64,000 nt of DNA from Granulicella mallensis MP5ACTX8. Lineage in GTDB: Bacteria; Acidobacteriota; Terriglobia; Terriglobales; Acidobacteriaceae. The position numbers and the translations under genes are program-made. The notes beneath the pieces are model-generated. The model was not told the DNA's origin, did not search any database, and saw only the letters and a program-made list of their open reading frames with translations. This document shows positions 1 through 8,872 of the stretch, piece after piece. The DNA is taken from the NCBI RefSeq assembly GCF_000178955.2, contig NC_016631.1, forward strand, positions 3,906,001 to 3,970,000. Direction: 5' to 3'. Every line of letters starts with the position of its first letter. The stretch's first letter is position 1.

Positions 1-1299
1 GAATGCCCGCTTCCCGCAAGTGTTGTGTCAGCGCTCGATTCGTCCACCCAGCTGGTCAACTTCGCGGGCACCGACATTCGCCCGGAAGACGCCAAGTTCG
101 CAACCACGCGCGCCCTCACCAACTGCGGTACTGTCGTGGGGTCTAGCACGCAGTATCTCGGACTCGGTTATGCCGCAGGCAGCCACATCCTCACCGGCGT
201 CGCGAATTCGACCAGCTTCTTCAACGTACTCGACTTCACTCTCCCGGCGGTCTTCGTTACCCCTGTCGGCGCCACCCCGATCATCGTTGCCGTCAATGAC
301 GCCAGCGGTACCGGACTCCGCTCCTTCTCGACCATCGGCAGCCAGGCACTCGCGAACTTCCTGGATGGAACCAGCTCCGTCACCGGTCAAGTCTCCTCGC
401 CCACTGGGACGGGCTCGGGAGTAACGGTTTTCATCCGCGAACCGCTCTCCGGAACCTATAACACGATGGAGTTCAATGCTCCTAACCGGGTTGGAACCCT
501 CAATGGCACCTTCGCAACTTCGCAGGATGTAGGCCTTAATCAGCCCGCAGCCCAGGTAAATTGCACCCTCACCAAGGCCAACAGCGCAACATGGCCAATT
601 CCCGCTCCTGCTCCTGGAGCTGCCCTAACCTCAACGGTCCTCAAGAATCCCCTGGATTTCACCACTCCCGGCACCGGCGGCACCGGCTCACGCATCCGCG
701 CCATCGGCACCGGCCAGGAACTCAGCTCAGTGGTAGGAAACACCTCCAACTCGCTGGGTTATGGCTTCTGGAGCGCAGCAAACTTTGCTGGTTTCTCCGC
801 AGTATCCACCACCGCCAAGTACTATAGCGTGGACGGTATCGATCCGCTGGGTGCAAGCGGCACGATTCCCACCACCTCGGCTCAGCTCGCAAACGTCAGC
901 CTGACAACGACTGCCGATGGAAAGTATCCCATCTGGTCGATGCTTCGCCTCGTAAACGTCGGCACGACGCAAAACGCCAACGTCGCGGCTCTGTCCTCCG
1001 CAGCGCAAGCCTTTTCCGTCGCCGCCCATCCTGACTTCGTTCCCCTAACCAACATGCTAGTGGTTCGTTCCCACTTCGCTCCTCCGGCCCAGACCCTCAC
1101 GGCCGCTGATGGCAGTGGCAGCACGGCGTTCGGCACCAATGCAGCCACCGCTTGCACCCTTCCCGAAAATGGTGGCGATGTAGGCGGCGTGGTCATTGGC
1201 CTCAAGACAAACAGCCTAAGCCAGAGCCCATTGACCGTAAGCGACAACTCCTTCTGCACTTCCACCAACGTCACGGGACAGACAGGACATCGCCGGTAA
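1..1299 (+). CDS. Secreted substrate-binding-like protein (5' truncated by window)
   Basis: The reading frame is open from base 1, so the true start and any signal peptide lie outside the window. The visible 430 or so residues are rich in Ser, Thr, Gly and Ala, as in secreted proteins. Stretches such as VNFAGTDIRPED and GATPIIVAVND loosely resemble the periplasmic phosphate-binding (PstS-like) fold. That is family recollection, not a firm match. The frame ends in GQTGHRR just before a strong terminator. A shift by one base near 1287 would let the frame continue through the terminator with plausible protein-like sequence (DIAGNFGMSGFSTALLNP), so the natural C-terminus may be frameshifted here. 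Function is otherwise unassigned. Confidence 0.55.
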   Translation, partial: ECPLPASVVSALDSSTQLVNFAGTDIRPEDAKFATTRALTNCGTVVGSSTQYLGLGYAAGSHILTGVANSTSFFNVLDFTLPAVFVTPVGATPIIVAVNDASGTGLRSFSTIGSQALANFLDGTSSVTGQVSSPTGTGSGVTVFIREPLSGTYNTMEFNAPNRVGTLNGTFATSQDVGLNQPAAQVNCTLTKANSATWPIPAPAPGAALTSTVLKNPLDFTTPGTGGTGSRIRAIGTGQELSSVVGNTSNSLGYGFWSAANFAGFSAVSTTAKYYSVDGIDPLGASGTIPTTSAQLANVSLTTTADGKYPIWSMLRLVNVGTTQNANVAALSSAAQAFSVAAHPDFVPLTNMLVVRSHFAPPAQTLTAADGSGSTAFGTNAATACTLPENGGDVGGVVIGLKTNSLSQSPLTVSDNSFCTSTNVTGQTGHRR

Positions 1300-1338
1300 C
1301 TTCGGCATGTCTGGCTTCTCTACTGCACTATTAAACCC

Positions 1339-1375
1339 GGCAGACCCCGCTCAGCGGGGTCTGCCAATCTTTTTT
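1339..1375 (+). terminator. Rho-independent terminator
   Basis: A perfect 12-bp stem (1339-1350 with 1354-1365) with a 3-nt loop is followed by a T-rich run at 1369-1375. It lies 40 bases after the stop of the first gene and should end its transcript. Confidence 0.85.
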
Positions 1376-1510
1376 GTCGGTGCCCTTTCCGCTTCTTCTG
1401 AAAGGAACACAGATGAAAAGACTTCATAAAGCAACAGCCTCCGGTCTGCTCAAATGCAGTAAGGCCTTTCGATGACACTCTCTCGATCATTCGCCTCAAA
1501 GGAGTCAAGA

Positions 1511-2554
1511 ATGTTTCGCACTCGTATAGCCTTGTTCGTAGGGGTTACGTTCGCAGCCACAATTCTGACCGCGCAAACGGCAGTTCATCCCCAACAGCCG
1601 TCCCTGGCCACACCTTTTCTCGAGCCGCCTGTCCAGGCAGCGCCCCAGTCGCTCTCCAAACAAACGTCCACCTACGAGGACTGGACCACGATCGACGTAG
1701 CCAAGAGTGGCCTTCCGCTCGATTCAACCGGAAGCGTCCCCCTGAGCAAAGCAGACGTACAAGGGTGTACGCGAGAGCTGCATCGCCTGACGTGGCGCCT
1801 CAACGATCCCATCGACCTCTACGTCATTCGGCCGCGAGGACAGCAAAAGCTGCCGGTCGTCCTGTTTCTTTATGACTACACCGTCGACGCGACGACTACT
1901 TTCCCGCAGGACCGCTGGTGCGATGTGGCGACTCGCAACGGATTTGCCGTAGCAGGCTTTGCGTCCGCGCTCTCCCTGGAACGGATTCGCCCTCCGCGGC
2001 CCCTGAAGGAGTGGTTCGTGAGCGAGCTCCAGGAAGCGCTGGCAAGCTCTACACACGACGTGCAGATGGTGCTGAATTATATGGAAACGCGCGGCGACCT
2101 CGATGTGCAGCATGTGGGCCTGGTGGGCCAGGGTTCGGGAGGAGCCGTTGCGATTCTCGCCGCTGCAGCCGATCCTCGCATCCGCGCGCTCGATCTGATG
2201 GACCCGTGGGGCGATTGGCCCGACTGGTTGAAGGGCTCAAAACAAATTCCAGATGAGGAGCGAGAGGCCTATCTTAAACCGGAGTTTCTAGAACGGGTCT
2301 CCGGTCTCGACCCGATCGTCTACCTGCCGCAACTCAAGGGGAAAGCGATCCGAATCCAACAGGTCCTTTCCAACCCGGTCACACCGAACGCCGCAAGAGA
2401 CAAGATCGCCAAGGCTGCGCCTGCTCCCGACGAAGTAACTAGCTATCCGAACATCGCCGCGGAAGCAAAGGCGTTGGGCTCAAACGGTATTGTCAAGTGG
2501 ATGGGAGAGCAATTGGGTTCTGGAAATACCGTCGAGGCGAAGAGCACGCACTAA
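1511..2554 (+). CDS. Secreted alpha/beta hydrolase
   Basis: The ATG at 1511 is chosen because AAAGGAG lies 8-14 bases upstream and the product then begins with a normal signal peptide (MFRTRIALFVGVTFAATILTA, cleavage near AQT). The frame is open further upstream, but no better start is seen. The mature protein has the alpha/beta hydrolase nucleophile elbow GQGSGG around residue 203 and DPWGDWPDW further on, as in the dienelactone hydrolase / prolyl oligopeptidase superfamily. The substrate cannot be told. It is probably periplasmic. It has its own 5' leader after the upstream terminator and is convergent with the next gene. Confidence 0.7.
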   Translation: MFRTRIALFVGVTFAATILTAQTAVHPQQPSLATPFLEPPVQAAPQSLSKQTSTYEDWTTIDVAKSGLPLDSTGSVPLSKADVQGCTRELHRLTWRLNDPIDLYVIRPRGQQKLPVVLFLYDYTVDATTTFPQDRWCDVATRNGFAVAGFASALSLERIRPPRPLKEWFVSELQEALASSTHDVQMVLNYMETRGDLDVQHVGLVGQGSGGAVAILAAAADPRIRALDLMDPWGDWPDWLKGSKQIPDEEREAYLKPEFLERVSGLDPIVYLPQLKGKAIRIQQVLSNPVTPNAARDKIAKAAPAPDEVTSYPNIAAEAKALGSNGIVKWMGEQLGSGNTVEAKSTH

Positions 2555-2673
2555 GAAGAGTCTCTATAGCCTCGTGCCTCTCGGCACGCGTTGCTCCTGG
2601 AACCACCGTTGTCGATCGGAGATGATCGACAACGATGAAACTCCACCCGGACGACGCTGGATCAGGATTAAAC

Positions 2674-2715
2674 AAATAGCCTCTGGAAGCCGGAAGACGG
2701 CCCCAGAGGCTATTT
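2674..2715. terminator. Shared stem-loop between convergent genes
   Basis: A perfect 13-bp inverted repeat (AAATAGCCTCTGG at 2674-2686 and its complement at 2703-2715) encloses a 16-nt loop. The stem ends AAAT/ATTT, which gives a short U run on either transcript. It sits between the convergent hydrolase and propeller genes, so it probably terminates both. Confidence 0.7.
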
Positions 2716-2794
2716 GCTGCAACAAACTCCCGGCTGATTTCGGAAGAAGGTGTCCCACTTAGAGTGGCGCAACTGCTTCCACCATGAGTCCGGA

Positions 2795-3787
2795 TTACTT
2801 CTCTGTCAGGACAGTCACGCCGTTTTCGCCTGACGTATACACCAACTGGGTAGTCGGATTTACGGCAACAAACTGCGCTGTAACGTTGGACACCGTAGCC
2901 TGGAGCGTGTTGGTGGAACCGTCGATCACGGCAAGCTGCGAAGACTGGGGGCTCGCGACAAAGGTCAGGTTTGTGAACGAATCCACATCCACGCCCATCG
3001 GAAAGGCACCAACCGAAACATTCGCAACAGCGTGGCCAAGCGGACCGAATACACCGGTCAAAGACGGACCGTCGAACTCCTGGTCCGTTACAAACACATC
3101 TCCAGTAAGGATGTTCACTGCCGCACCGACTGTCGTGCTTCCGAAGGTGATTGTCTTCAGAATCTGCTTGTTCGAGGCGTTTACAACAGCGGTCTGGTTA
3201 GTGCCGTAGGGGACGTAGAGCAGGTTCAGAATCGGATTCAGAGCGATCGCACTGGGAGAGTTGCCGTTGAGGCTGATCGAGCCGACCACCGTGGCTTTCC
3301 CGCCATTGATAATGTCGATCACGTTATCGTTTGCATTGGCTACATATACCAGCCCGTCCAGCGGATTCACTACGATGCCGGCCAAGCCGAAGCCACGGGT
3401 TGTGCTGACCGGAATGGTAGCCACAACACGATCTTTATTACCGTCGATCACCGTTACGGTGCAGGCGGTCGGTGTAACCGTGTTGTTGCAGCCAGCTACG
3501 TAGATCCGGTTGGAAAGATAGTCGACTGTGGGGAATAACGATCCTGCGGGGAGCGGGATGTTTGTGGTAACCGTGTTGGAGGCTCCGTCGATAACCGCAA
3601 GGTTGAAGACTGTGCTGGTTACGTCGGGAGCTACCACATAAATCTTGTTCCGCACCGGATCGACGGAGATGCCGTTCGTCGCGGCCGGGAAGGTGATGAC
3701 AGTCGAGATCGTTTGCGCGCCTGCTACCACCGAGGTAGTTGCGGCAACAGCGGCCAAGGCCATAAGTCTGCATACGTGATTCAGCAT
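2795..3787 (-). CDS. Secreted YVTN-type beta-propeller protein
   Basis: The start at 3787 (MLNHVCRLMAL) is supported by AAAGGAG about 8 bases upstream and by the signal peptide it gives (cleavage near VVAGAQT). The 330-residue product has about seven short repeats of the YVTN/SMP-30 type, for example DPVRNKIYVV, VDYLSNRIYVAG, NPLDGLVYVANAND and NPTTQLVYTS, often joined by ViDGxxN turns. This fits one seven-bladed propeller in the periplasm or at the cell surface. Such proteins are common in Acidobacteriota and mostly lack a known substrate. It is a single gene with a long leader. Confidence 0.8.
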   Translation of the reverse strand: MLNHVCRLMALAAVAATTSVVAGAQTISTVITFPAATNGISVDPVRNKIYVVAPDVTSTVFNLAVIDGASNTVTTNIPLPAGSLFPTVDYLSNRIYVAGCNNTVTPTACTVTVIDGNKDRVVATIPVSTTRGFGLAGIVVNPLDGLVYVANANDNVIDIINGGKATVVGSISLNGNSPSAIALNPILNLLYVPYGTNQTAVVNASNKQILKTITFGSTTVGAAVNILTGDVFVTDQEFDGPSLTGVFGPLGHAVANVSVGAFPMGVDVDSFTNLTFVASPQSSQLAVIDGSTNTLQATVSNVTAQFVAVNPTTQLVYTSGENGVTVLTEK

Positions 3788-4325
3788 GGAATCTCCTTTG
3801 TTTTGTTGAGTTGAATGGATGACATCTGGTCCGATCGTTATAGCCTGCTGAGAACCTCGAAGAGATTCCGTGGGAAACCTTCTCAAAACGTGGCCTATAT
3901 CTGTACGTACATCCCAGCAGCACAGCAACCCGCAACGCCATACGCCAATCATGCGTTGAGCGTTTAACGCTGTTGCGGATCTACTGGTATTGACCTCTGG
4001 ACACACCTCCTCTCAACGCAGCGGCTATTAAGTGTCGGTAAATCCGTTGCCGAAAAGTGACCGAACAGGACACAGGAGAAGGCTCTTGTGTAGATCACAG
4101 TTTTGAGCATGAAAATATAGGGTGCCCGGAGTGGCCAGTATGTTCGTTTCACTGGATGGACGATATACGTCTCGGGAAACGAGCTCTTCACCATTTGGTC
4201 TCACGTTTGTGCGAAGCGGTTCGACACGACCGCCGCGAGTTTCAGATAATGGACTTTGGGATTAGCTTCTCAAGCGTGCGCTACTCGCTACAGGAAGCCT
4301 ACGTCCTCTGAAACGGAGATCCGGC
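3788..4325. other. Intergenic region, no gene seen
   Basis: This stretch lies between two divergent genes. The open frames in it have no recognisable protein content or convincing ribosome binding site. It should hold the promoters of both genes, but no clear -35/-10 pair stands out. Confidence 0.5.
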
Positions 4326-5336
4326 TTGCGTTCTCGATTGACGACTCGGCATCGTGTTGCGCTCGCCGAGGTGTTGGCGGTGCTTTTCATGGGCCTGATT
4401 GCCGCCGCAGCCCATACGACTGGCGTTAGCCTTCTGCTTTTTCCCGAGCTCGCCGCTCTATCTCATGACGTGTTCACCCGGCCACGCGGCAAGTGGGCGA
4501 GTCAACCTTTTCGCCTGATCCTCACCCCAACGCTGAGCGGAGCCGCAGGGCTGCTCATCTCGCGATACACACACTACGGTGCTCTTCAGATATTGCTCAT
4601 CACGCTGGTGAGTCTTGCCGTCATTCGCCTGCTTCGGTCTGCTATCGGGCCGGCAATCTCCGCAGGGGTCTTGCCACTGGTTTTGGGCGAACGGCATTGG
4701 GCGTATCCATTGGCTATTCTCATCGGACTGGCGAGCCTCGCCCTCTCGCTATGGATATGGAAAGCTTTCACGTTACGCGATGAAGAGTTGTTTTCAGAAA
4801 CGCCGGCGAACTCCATCGACGATGCTCTGGAGGCCCGTCCTGATGACCGTTTCTGGCTCGCGCACCTTCTCGCCTTCGTCCTGGTTCTGGCCTCGATTGG
4901 ACAACTCACAGGCCTGCACTTCCTCTTGTTCCCACCGCTGATTGTGATGGCCTATGAGCTGTTTGGCCATCCGAAGTTGCCGGGATGGATCAAACGTCCA
5001 GCGTTGTTCCCGCTTACCTGTTTTCTGACCGCAGGAGTTGGCTTCGGCTTGTTGCGTTTACTTGGAAACAATCTGTTAAGCGTTGTGCTGACGGTTGCGC
5101 TTTCAATTCTCGTACTTCGGATCTTTCGCGCCCACATGCCACCAGCCCTCGCTGTGGGATTGCTGCCATACGTGATGGAGACTCCAAGTATCTGGTACCC
5201 CATATCGGTTGGGTTGGGAACGGCTTTCTTAAGCCTGTGGTTTGCCGCACGCGTTCGCTTGCAGCGCGGCCGATCTTTTTCCGAGGAGTCCACCCATCAG
5301 GAAAAAGACACCGCCGGTTGTCAGAAGAGTCGATGA
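4326..5336 (+). CDS. HPP-like integral membrane protein with internal duplication
   Basis: The likely start is TTG at 4326, with GGAG seven bases upstream. The 336-residue product is mostly transmembrane. It contains two similar halves: in the first, LLLFPELAALSHDVF leads to a set of helices ending GVLPLVLGERHWAYPLAI; in the second, FLLFPPLIVMAYELF leads to GLLPYVMETPSIWYPIS. The order (F/L)PP or PE, helix pairs, then a G-LP segment resembles the HPP family of four-helix membrane proteins, here in tandem. Some HPP proteins have been linked to nitrite transport, but nothing here shows a substrate. The C-terminus is charged and probably cytoplasmic. Confidence 0.55.
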   Translation: MRSRLTTRHRVALAEVLAVLFMGLIAAAAHTTGVSLLLFPELAALSHDVFTRPRGKWASQPFRLILTPTLSGAAGLLISRYTHYGALQILLITLVSLAVIRLLRSAIGPAISAGVLPLVLGERHWAYPLAILIGLASLALSLWIWKAFTLRDEELFSETPANSIDDALEARPDDRFWLAHLLAFVLVLASIGQLTGLHFLLFPPLIVMAYELFGHPKLPGWIKRPALFPLTCFLTAGVGFGLLRLLGNNLLSVVLTVALSILVLRIFRAHMPPALAVGLLPYVMETPSIWYPISVGLGTAFLSLWFAARVRLQRGRSFSEESTHQEKDTAGCQKSR

Positions 5337-5404
5337 CTGAAATCCTGGTACAGAGCGGTACCGCAAAGACGGCTAATAGGCAGCTCCTTAGGCGGACCAA
5401 GCAC

Positions 5405-5878
5405 TCATGAAGCGTGCTTTCCCATCATCTTGATGAAGTAGAACGTCATACGCGTCTCGCCCGTATTCCTCACGCCATGCAGCACATTGGCTTCGGCAAA
5501 CACCATGTCACCCATCTTTACTTGCGTCGCGACGCCGTCGAGAAAAAACTCTCCAGCTCCTTCGCCCACAATCATGATCTCTTCCTCAGGATGGCGATGC
5601 GGCGGATGGGGCTGCGCTCCCGGCTCCAAGGTCACCAACCCCGAGGCAAGCGCAGCGAGCTGCTCCGTCGGACCGTTGAAGTGCACATAGGCTTTTGCTC
5701 CGGGCGCGGCTCCCTCTGGCTGAATGCCTTCAGCCTTCACGACACCGCTCCGCAGCAGAGCGCCACCGGTCCTGGTGTCCACATGCGTAATCTGCTGCCC
5801 GGACTGCGCCAGCACCTCCGGAAACATCGTGGCTCCCGGCAACGCGACCGCTGAGATCAGAAATCCTCGTCTGTTCAT
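5405..5878 (-). CDS. Cupin-domain protein with Tat-type signal
   Basis: The start at 5878 gives MNRRGFLISAVALPG, a twin-arginine-like signal (RRGFL), with GAGAGGG just upstream. The 157-residue product is a single small cupin: motif 1 is PHPPHRHPEEEIMIVGEG, giving two or three metal-binding His and a Glu, and motif 2 is GDMVFAEANVLHGVRNTG with the last His ligand. It is probably exported folded with its metal. Enzymatic role unknown; small cupins of this kind include isomerases and dioxygenases. It is convergent with the HPP-like gene. Confidence 0.75.
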   Translation of the reverse strand: MNRRGFLISAVALPGATMFPEVLAQSGQQITHVDTRTGGALLRSGVVKAEGIQPEGAAPGAKAYVHFNGPTEQLAALASGLVTLEPGAQPHPPHRHPEEEIMIVGEGAGEFFLDGVATQVKMGDMVFAEANVLHGVRNTGETRMTFYFIKMMGKHAS

Positions 5879-6179
5879 CGTCCCTCTCCGCAGCCAGTTT
5901 ATATCCCTGCGCGATCCATCTTCAGTGATGACGGCAACAAGGATTTTGCCGCAAGTCGTAGTACGGCTCCCACACCCTGGGGCATGAGCCCGAGGAGTCG
6001 GCAATATTTTTTTTGCAAATTCAGGGAACCATAGAAAAACTCCCTTCGTATGAGTCTATGTAAGCAGAGATGAGATCGCTAAGCGGCAAACAACGCCAGG
6101 CGAATAACCCACAACCGAAAAGTTGAATGCTTTTCCACCAGCGGTCGCAGCCCCCGTGCGCGACAAAGGAGACCTACCT

Positions 6180-6281
6180 ATGTACTTAGCTATCACAACA
6201 ATCGTCCTCGCCCTCACCGTGTTCGTTCCGTCCTTCATCGGACTTCGCGCAAGCACCAATGCCAACTGGCGCTCGCTGTAA
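6180..6281 (+). CDS. 33-residue membrane microprotein, copy 1
   Basis: ATG at 6180 is preceded by AAAGGAG with good spacing. The product is 33 residues, with one hydrophobic helix (about residues 4-22) containing ALTVFVPSFIGLR, then a short polar tail with TNANW. The second copy, 57 bases downstream, has the same length, the same start (MY-[LF]-A), the same helix pattern ALTV--PS-IGLR and the same T-N-x-x-W tail. The conservation of the protein and of both ribosome binding sites argues that both are translated. Function unknown. It could be a small subunit of a membrane complex. Confidence 0.65.
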   Translation: MYLAITTIVLALTVFVPSFIGLRASTNANWRSL

Positions 6282-6337
6282 TCGCAAACGGAACACAACA
6301 ACAAAATCCAACCATTCACCCAACAAGGAGATTCACC

Positions 6338-6439
6338 ATGTACTTCGCGACTGAAGTTGCCGTTTTTGCTCTTACCGTTCTTATCCCCTCACTCATCGGT
6401 CTGCGCGACCGCACCAACTCGGACTGGCACAACAACTAA
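6338..6439 (+). CDS. 33-residue membrane microprotein, copy 2
   Basis: ATG at 6338 has AAGGAG eight bases upstream. The 33-residue product (helix VAVFALTVLIPSLIGLR, tail TNSDWHNN) is a paralogue of the preceding microprotein. Third positions of codons differ widely between the copies while the residues stay the same, which is the mark of selection on protein. The two genes probably form one short transcript that ends at the stem-loop near 6475. Confidence 0.65.
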   Translation: MYFATEVAVFALTVLIPSLIGLRDRTNSDWHNN

Positions 6440-6474
6440 ACCAACCAGATCAACATGCCGTAGTTTGCGCAGAT

Positions 6475-6495
6475 GGGCCGCCCCAAGGGTGGCCC
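6475..6495 (+). terminator. Possible terminator of the microprotein pair
   Basis: A 9-bp stem (GGGCCGCCC with GGGTGGCCC, one G-U pair) with a 3-nt loop lies 35 bases after the second microprotein. The following run TTGGTGTGT is only weakly T-rich. Confidence 0.4.
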
Positions 6496-6631
6496 TTGGT
6501 GTGTCCGGACCCTCAAAGAATCCGAATCGCAGAAGCAATGATTTCGTGATCGACGCAGATCAGTGATCCGCCTTGCGTCTTTTCAAAACACGTTCGCATG
6601 ATTTCGCCAATCGTCCTTTCGCAAACATCGA

Positions 6632-8845
6632 CTAAAAAAGCACCTTTATCTGCTGCGGTGCGGCTGTGTTTTGGAAGTGGAGCAGCAACGTGCGCCCGCT
6701 GCGTTGATACTGACTGTTATCAAGTGGTTTTCCATTCAACGTAACCTGTCGCACAGCTTTCCCTAGAAGGATGCGAGCCACGGCTTGTGTCTGGTCGATG
6801 CCCTCTGCTTGAAAGGTGAGGCTATCGGCAGAGACCTGTTCGTGAGAGATCTTTGCGGAAGCTGCAACCAGACGGGGAGTAGAAGAGTTGAGAGAATTGA
6901 CGTCGAGCAAAAGCGCACGTGTGCCCGGCTTGATGATGACGTGGTCGCTCTCCGCTAAATCCGGGTCGAAGAGGTTGATCAGGTCACCCTTGACCACAAC
7001 CGGCGGCTTCGCGGACGAGGCTACATCCGTGGGGTCCGCATCCAATCCCGCCGCGATCACATACGGCCCGCGCCGAAGTACGAGCGAGCGTGTCTCCTGA
7101 AGCGATAGATGAATAGCCCCCGCAGCCGTGTGGAGCAGTGCAAGCAATTGCGCGGACCCCGTGGGGCTGTGAGTAAGAGCAGCCGGACTTTGCGATTCGA
7201 AGAGTACAAAGCCTCTTCCAACAGGGTGCAGTCCCGTCGCGTCCGGCGCAATGCCCAGTTCCTGGAATAGCTGCTGCCGGGGAGTCGCGAAATGTTGTCC
7301 TCCGGAGTTCCACCAATCACTAGCCTTGTTGTAGGGATCTTTATCATCATCCACAACGATGAGCGCTCCACCAGACCGGACCCATGACGCAAGCGCGGTG
7401 TGGAATGCCGGTGATGGCGGCTTCTGGCCATCATAGGTCAGCAACAGAATCTTGTAGGGTTTCAGAAAGCCTGCAGCGGTCGGCTTCTTATAACTGCTTT
7501 CTATCTGGACGGGTTCTATCGGCATCCCATGCATCAGCAAAGGAAGCGCAAGCCCATAAAACTCCCCGAGATTGCTGTCAGAAGGCTGCGGTGCGGCGCG
7601 CTGGAACATGAGCGTATCGGAGACGAGCACCCCAATGCCCTGTGTCCCTGCTGTCTCCCATCGCTTCGCTGTCGCAGGTTGTTCCATCTCTCCCAGGGCG
7701 TGAAAGACAGCCTGCAACTCCGTCTCGTATGCCTTCGGAATCACGGTCTTCACCGGGTCAGGATTGGAATCTGTGGGCTCCACGGAGGGACGCGTGGAGT
7801 TCAATCCGAAGATTCTCTCAGGCCATGGAAGCACTTCGTATCGTGACACTGCCGGTTGCAGGAGGGACGCGACCAGTGTGCTCTCCCAGTTGAGGCGGTA
7901 GTCGGTCCAGGAATGGCGAGGGTTGTCCTCGATCGGATCGTTGAGGTACCAGATCGGCTTTCCCGAAGAGCGTGCGATGTTCTGGAGCGCTCCATACTCA
8001 AGAAACGCGGTCTCAAAGGTTCGCTCCTGAAGCACCCCGTCATATACGTTCGGAGCTCTGGAGGTTCCGGTCCATACCTGAGCGATATAACCGTCCGCGC
8101 CGACGTCGAGCAGCGAAGACTCAGGGCTAACAATCTCCCACTGCGCATAGTTGATCAACGAATGCGTCGCGACATAGCAGGGGATGGAACGATGATGAAG
8201 CTCCCCGTAAGCTTTCACGGCATCGAAGACCTGTGAGAGTGCGCGGCGGTAAAGAAAATATTTCAGCTTTGACGCGCGGTACTGAGCGTCGGGCGATGCG
8301 GAGGGATCTTGCCAGGGCTCGTGATAATAGCTCTGCCACTCTCGCTTAAAGCTCTCGCTCCATCCGGCACGCGCCCAAAACTCCGGTTCTTCCAGGTAGA
8401 TGGCCTCGGCCCCCGCATCGATCGCCTCTTCCGCACCCTTGGCCAGATAGCGGCCATACGAGATGCTGGGTGAGATATACGGAACTTCACGGCCTCCATG
8501 CAGTATGAGTTTTCCGCTCTTCTCCTGCTGCGTCTCATCCCAGTGTTCTTTGCCATCGAAGTCTCCTCGAAGATAGGGAGCATATCGTCCCCATGCAACA
8601 CCGGTCATAACGGTCACACGGTAGCCATGCTCACGCCAGGACCGGATACGCTCGCTCGTCGTGTCATCCAGCCCGTAGACCATCACCGTGTCCGCATTGA
8701 TGTTGGTGCGCGGAGACCATTCTTTCCCCGTTTGAAAGATGAGACGATCCTGTGTTTTCGATGGAACGGACTGAGCCGAAGCCAAAAGCGGATAGGACGC
8801 GGCGAAGATCAGGAAAGCATGACCTGCGAATCTAAAACATTTCAT
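6632..8845 (-). CDS. Large secreted protein, putative glycosidase of unassigned family
   Basis: The start at 8845 (MKCFRFAGHAFLIFAASYPLLASAQ) gives a signal peptide and has GGGAGAAAG upstream; a GTG at 8869 is also in frame. The product is 737 residues. The N-terminal half reads like a (beta/alpha) barrel with acidic loop segments (YLEEPEFWARAGW, WYLNDPIEDNPRHSW). Around residues 450-560 it has a Rossmann-like segment (KILLLTYDGQKPPSP, GGALIVVDDDKDPYN) of the kind found as the trimerisation or glutaminase-like domain in some beta-galactosidase relatives. A beta-rich C-terminus follows. It lies 27 bases after the GH92 gene on the same strand, probably in one operon. A catalytic assignment is inference only. 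Confidence 0.55.
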   Translation of the reverse strand: MKCFRFAGHAFLIFAASYPLLASAQSVPSKTQDRLIFQTGKEWSPRTNINADTVMVYGLDDTTSERIRSWREHGYRVTVMTGVAWGRYAPYLRGDFDGKEHWDETQQEKSGKLILHGGREVPYISPSISYGRYLAKGAEEAIDAGAEAIYLEEPEFWARAGWSESFKREWQSYYHEPWQDPSASPDAQYRASKLKYFLYRRALSQVFDAVKAYGELHHRSIPCYVATHSLINYAQWEIVSPESSLLDVGADGYIAQVWTGTSRAPNVYDGVLQERTFETAFLEYGALQNIARSSGKPIWYLNDPIEDNPRHSWTDYRLNWESTLVASLLQPAVSRYEVLPWPERIFGLNSTRPSVEPTDSNPDPVKTVIPKAYETELQAVFHALGEMEQPATAKRWETAGTQGIGVLVSDTLMFQRAAPQPSDSNLGEFYGLALPLLMHGMPIEPVQIESSYKKPTAAGFLKPYKILLLTYDGQKPPSPAFHTALASWVRSGGALIVVDDDKDPYNKASDWWNSGGQHFATPRQQLFQELGIAPDATGLHPVGRGFVLFESQSPAALTHSPTGSAQLLALLHTAAGAIHLSLQETRSLVLRRGPYVIAAGLDADPTDVASSAKPPVVVKGDLINLFDPDLAESDHVIIKPGTRALLLDVNSLNSSTPRLVAASAKISHEQVSADSLTFQAEGIDQTQAVARILLGKAVRQVTLNGKPLDNSQYQRSGRTLLLHFQNTAAPQQIKVLF

Positions 8846-8872
8846 CTGTGATTCTTTCTCCCGAAGCACTCA

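Noticed and set aside
5399..5419. AAGCAC...GTGCTT stem between the HPP-like and cupin genes as terminator
   Set aside because: Only six pairs, overlapping the cupin coding end and without a T run.
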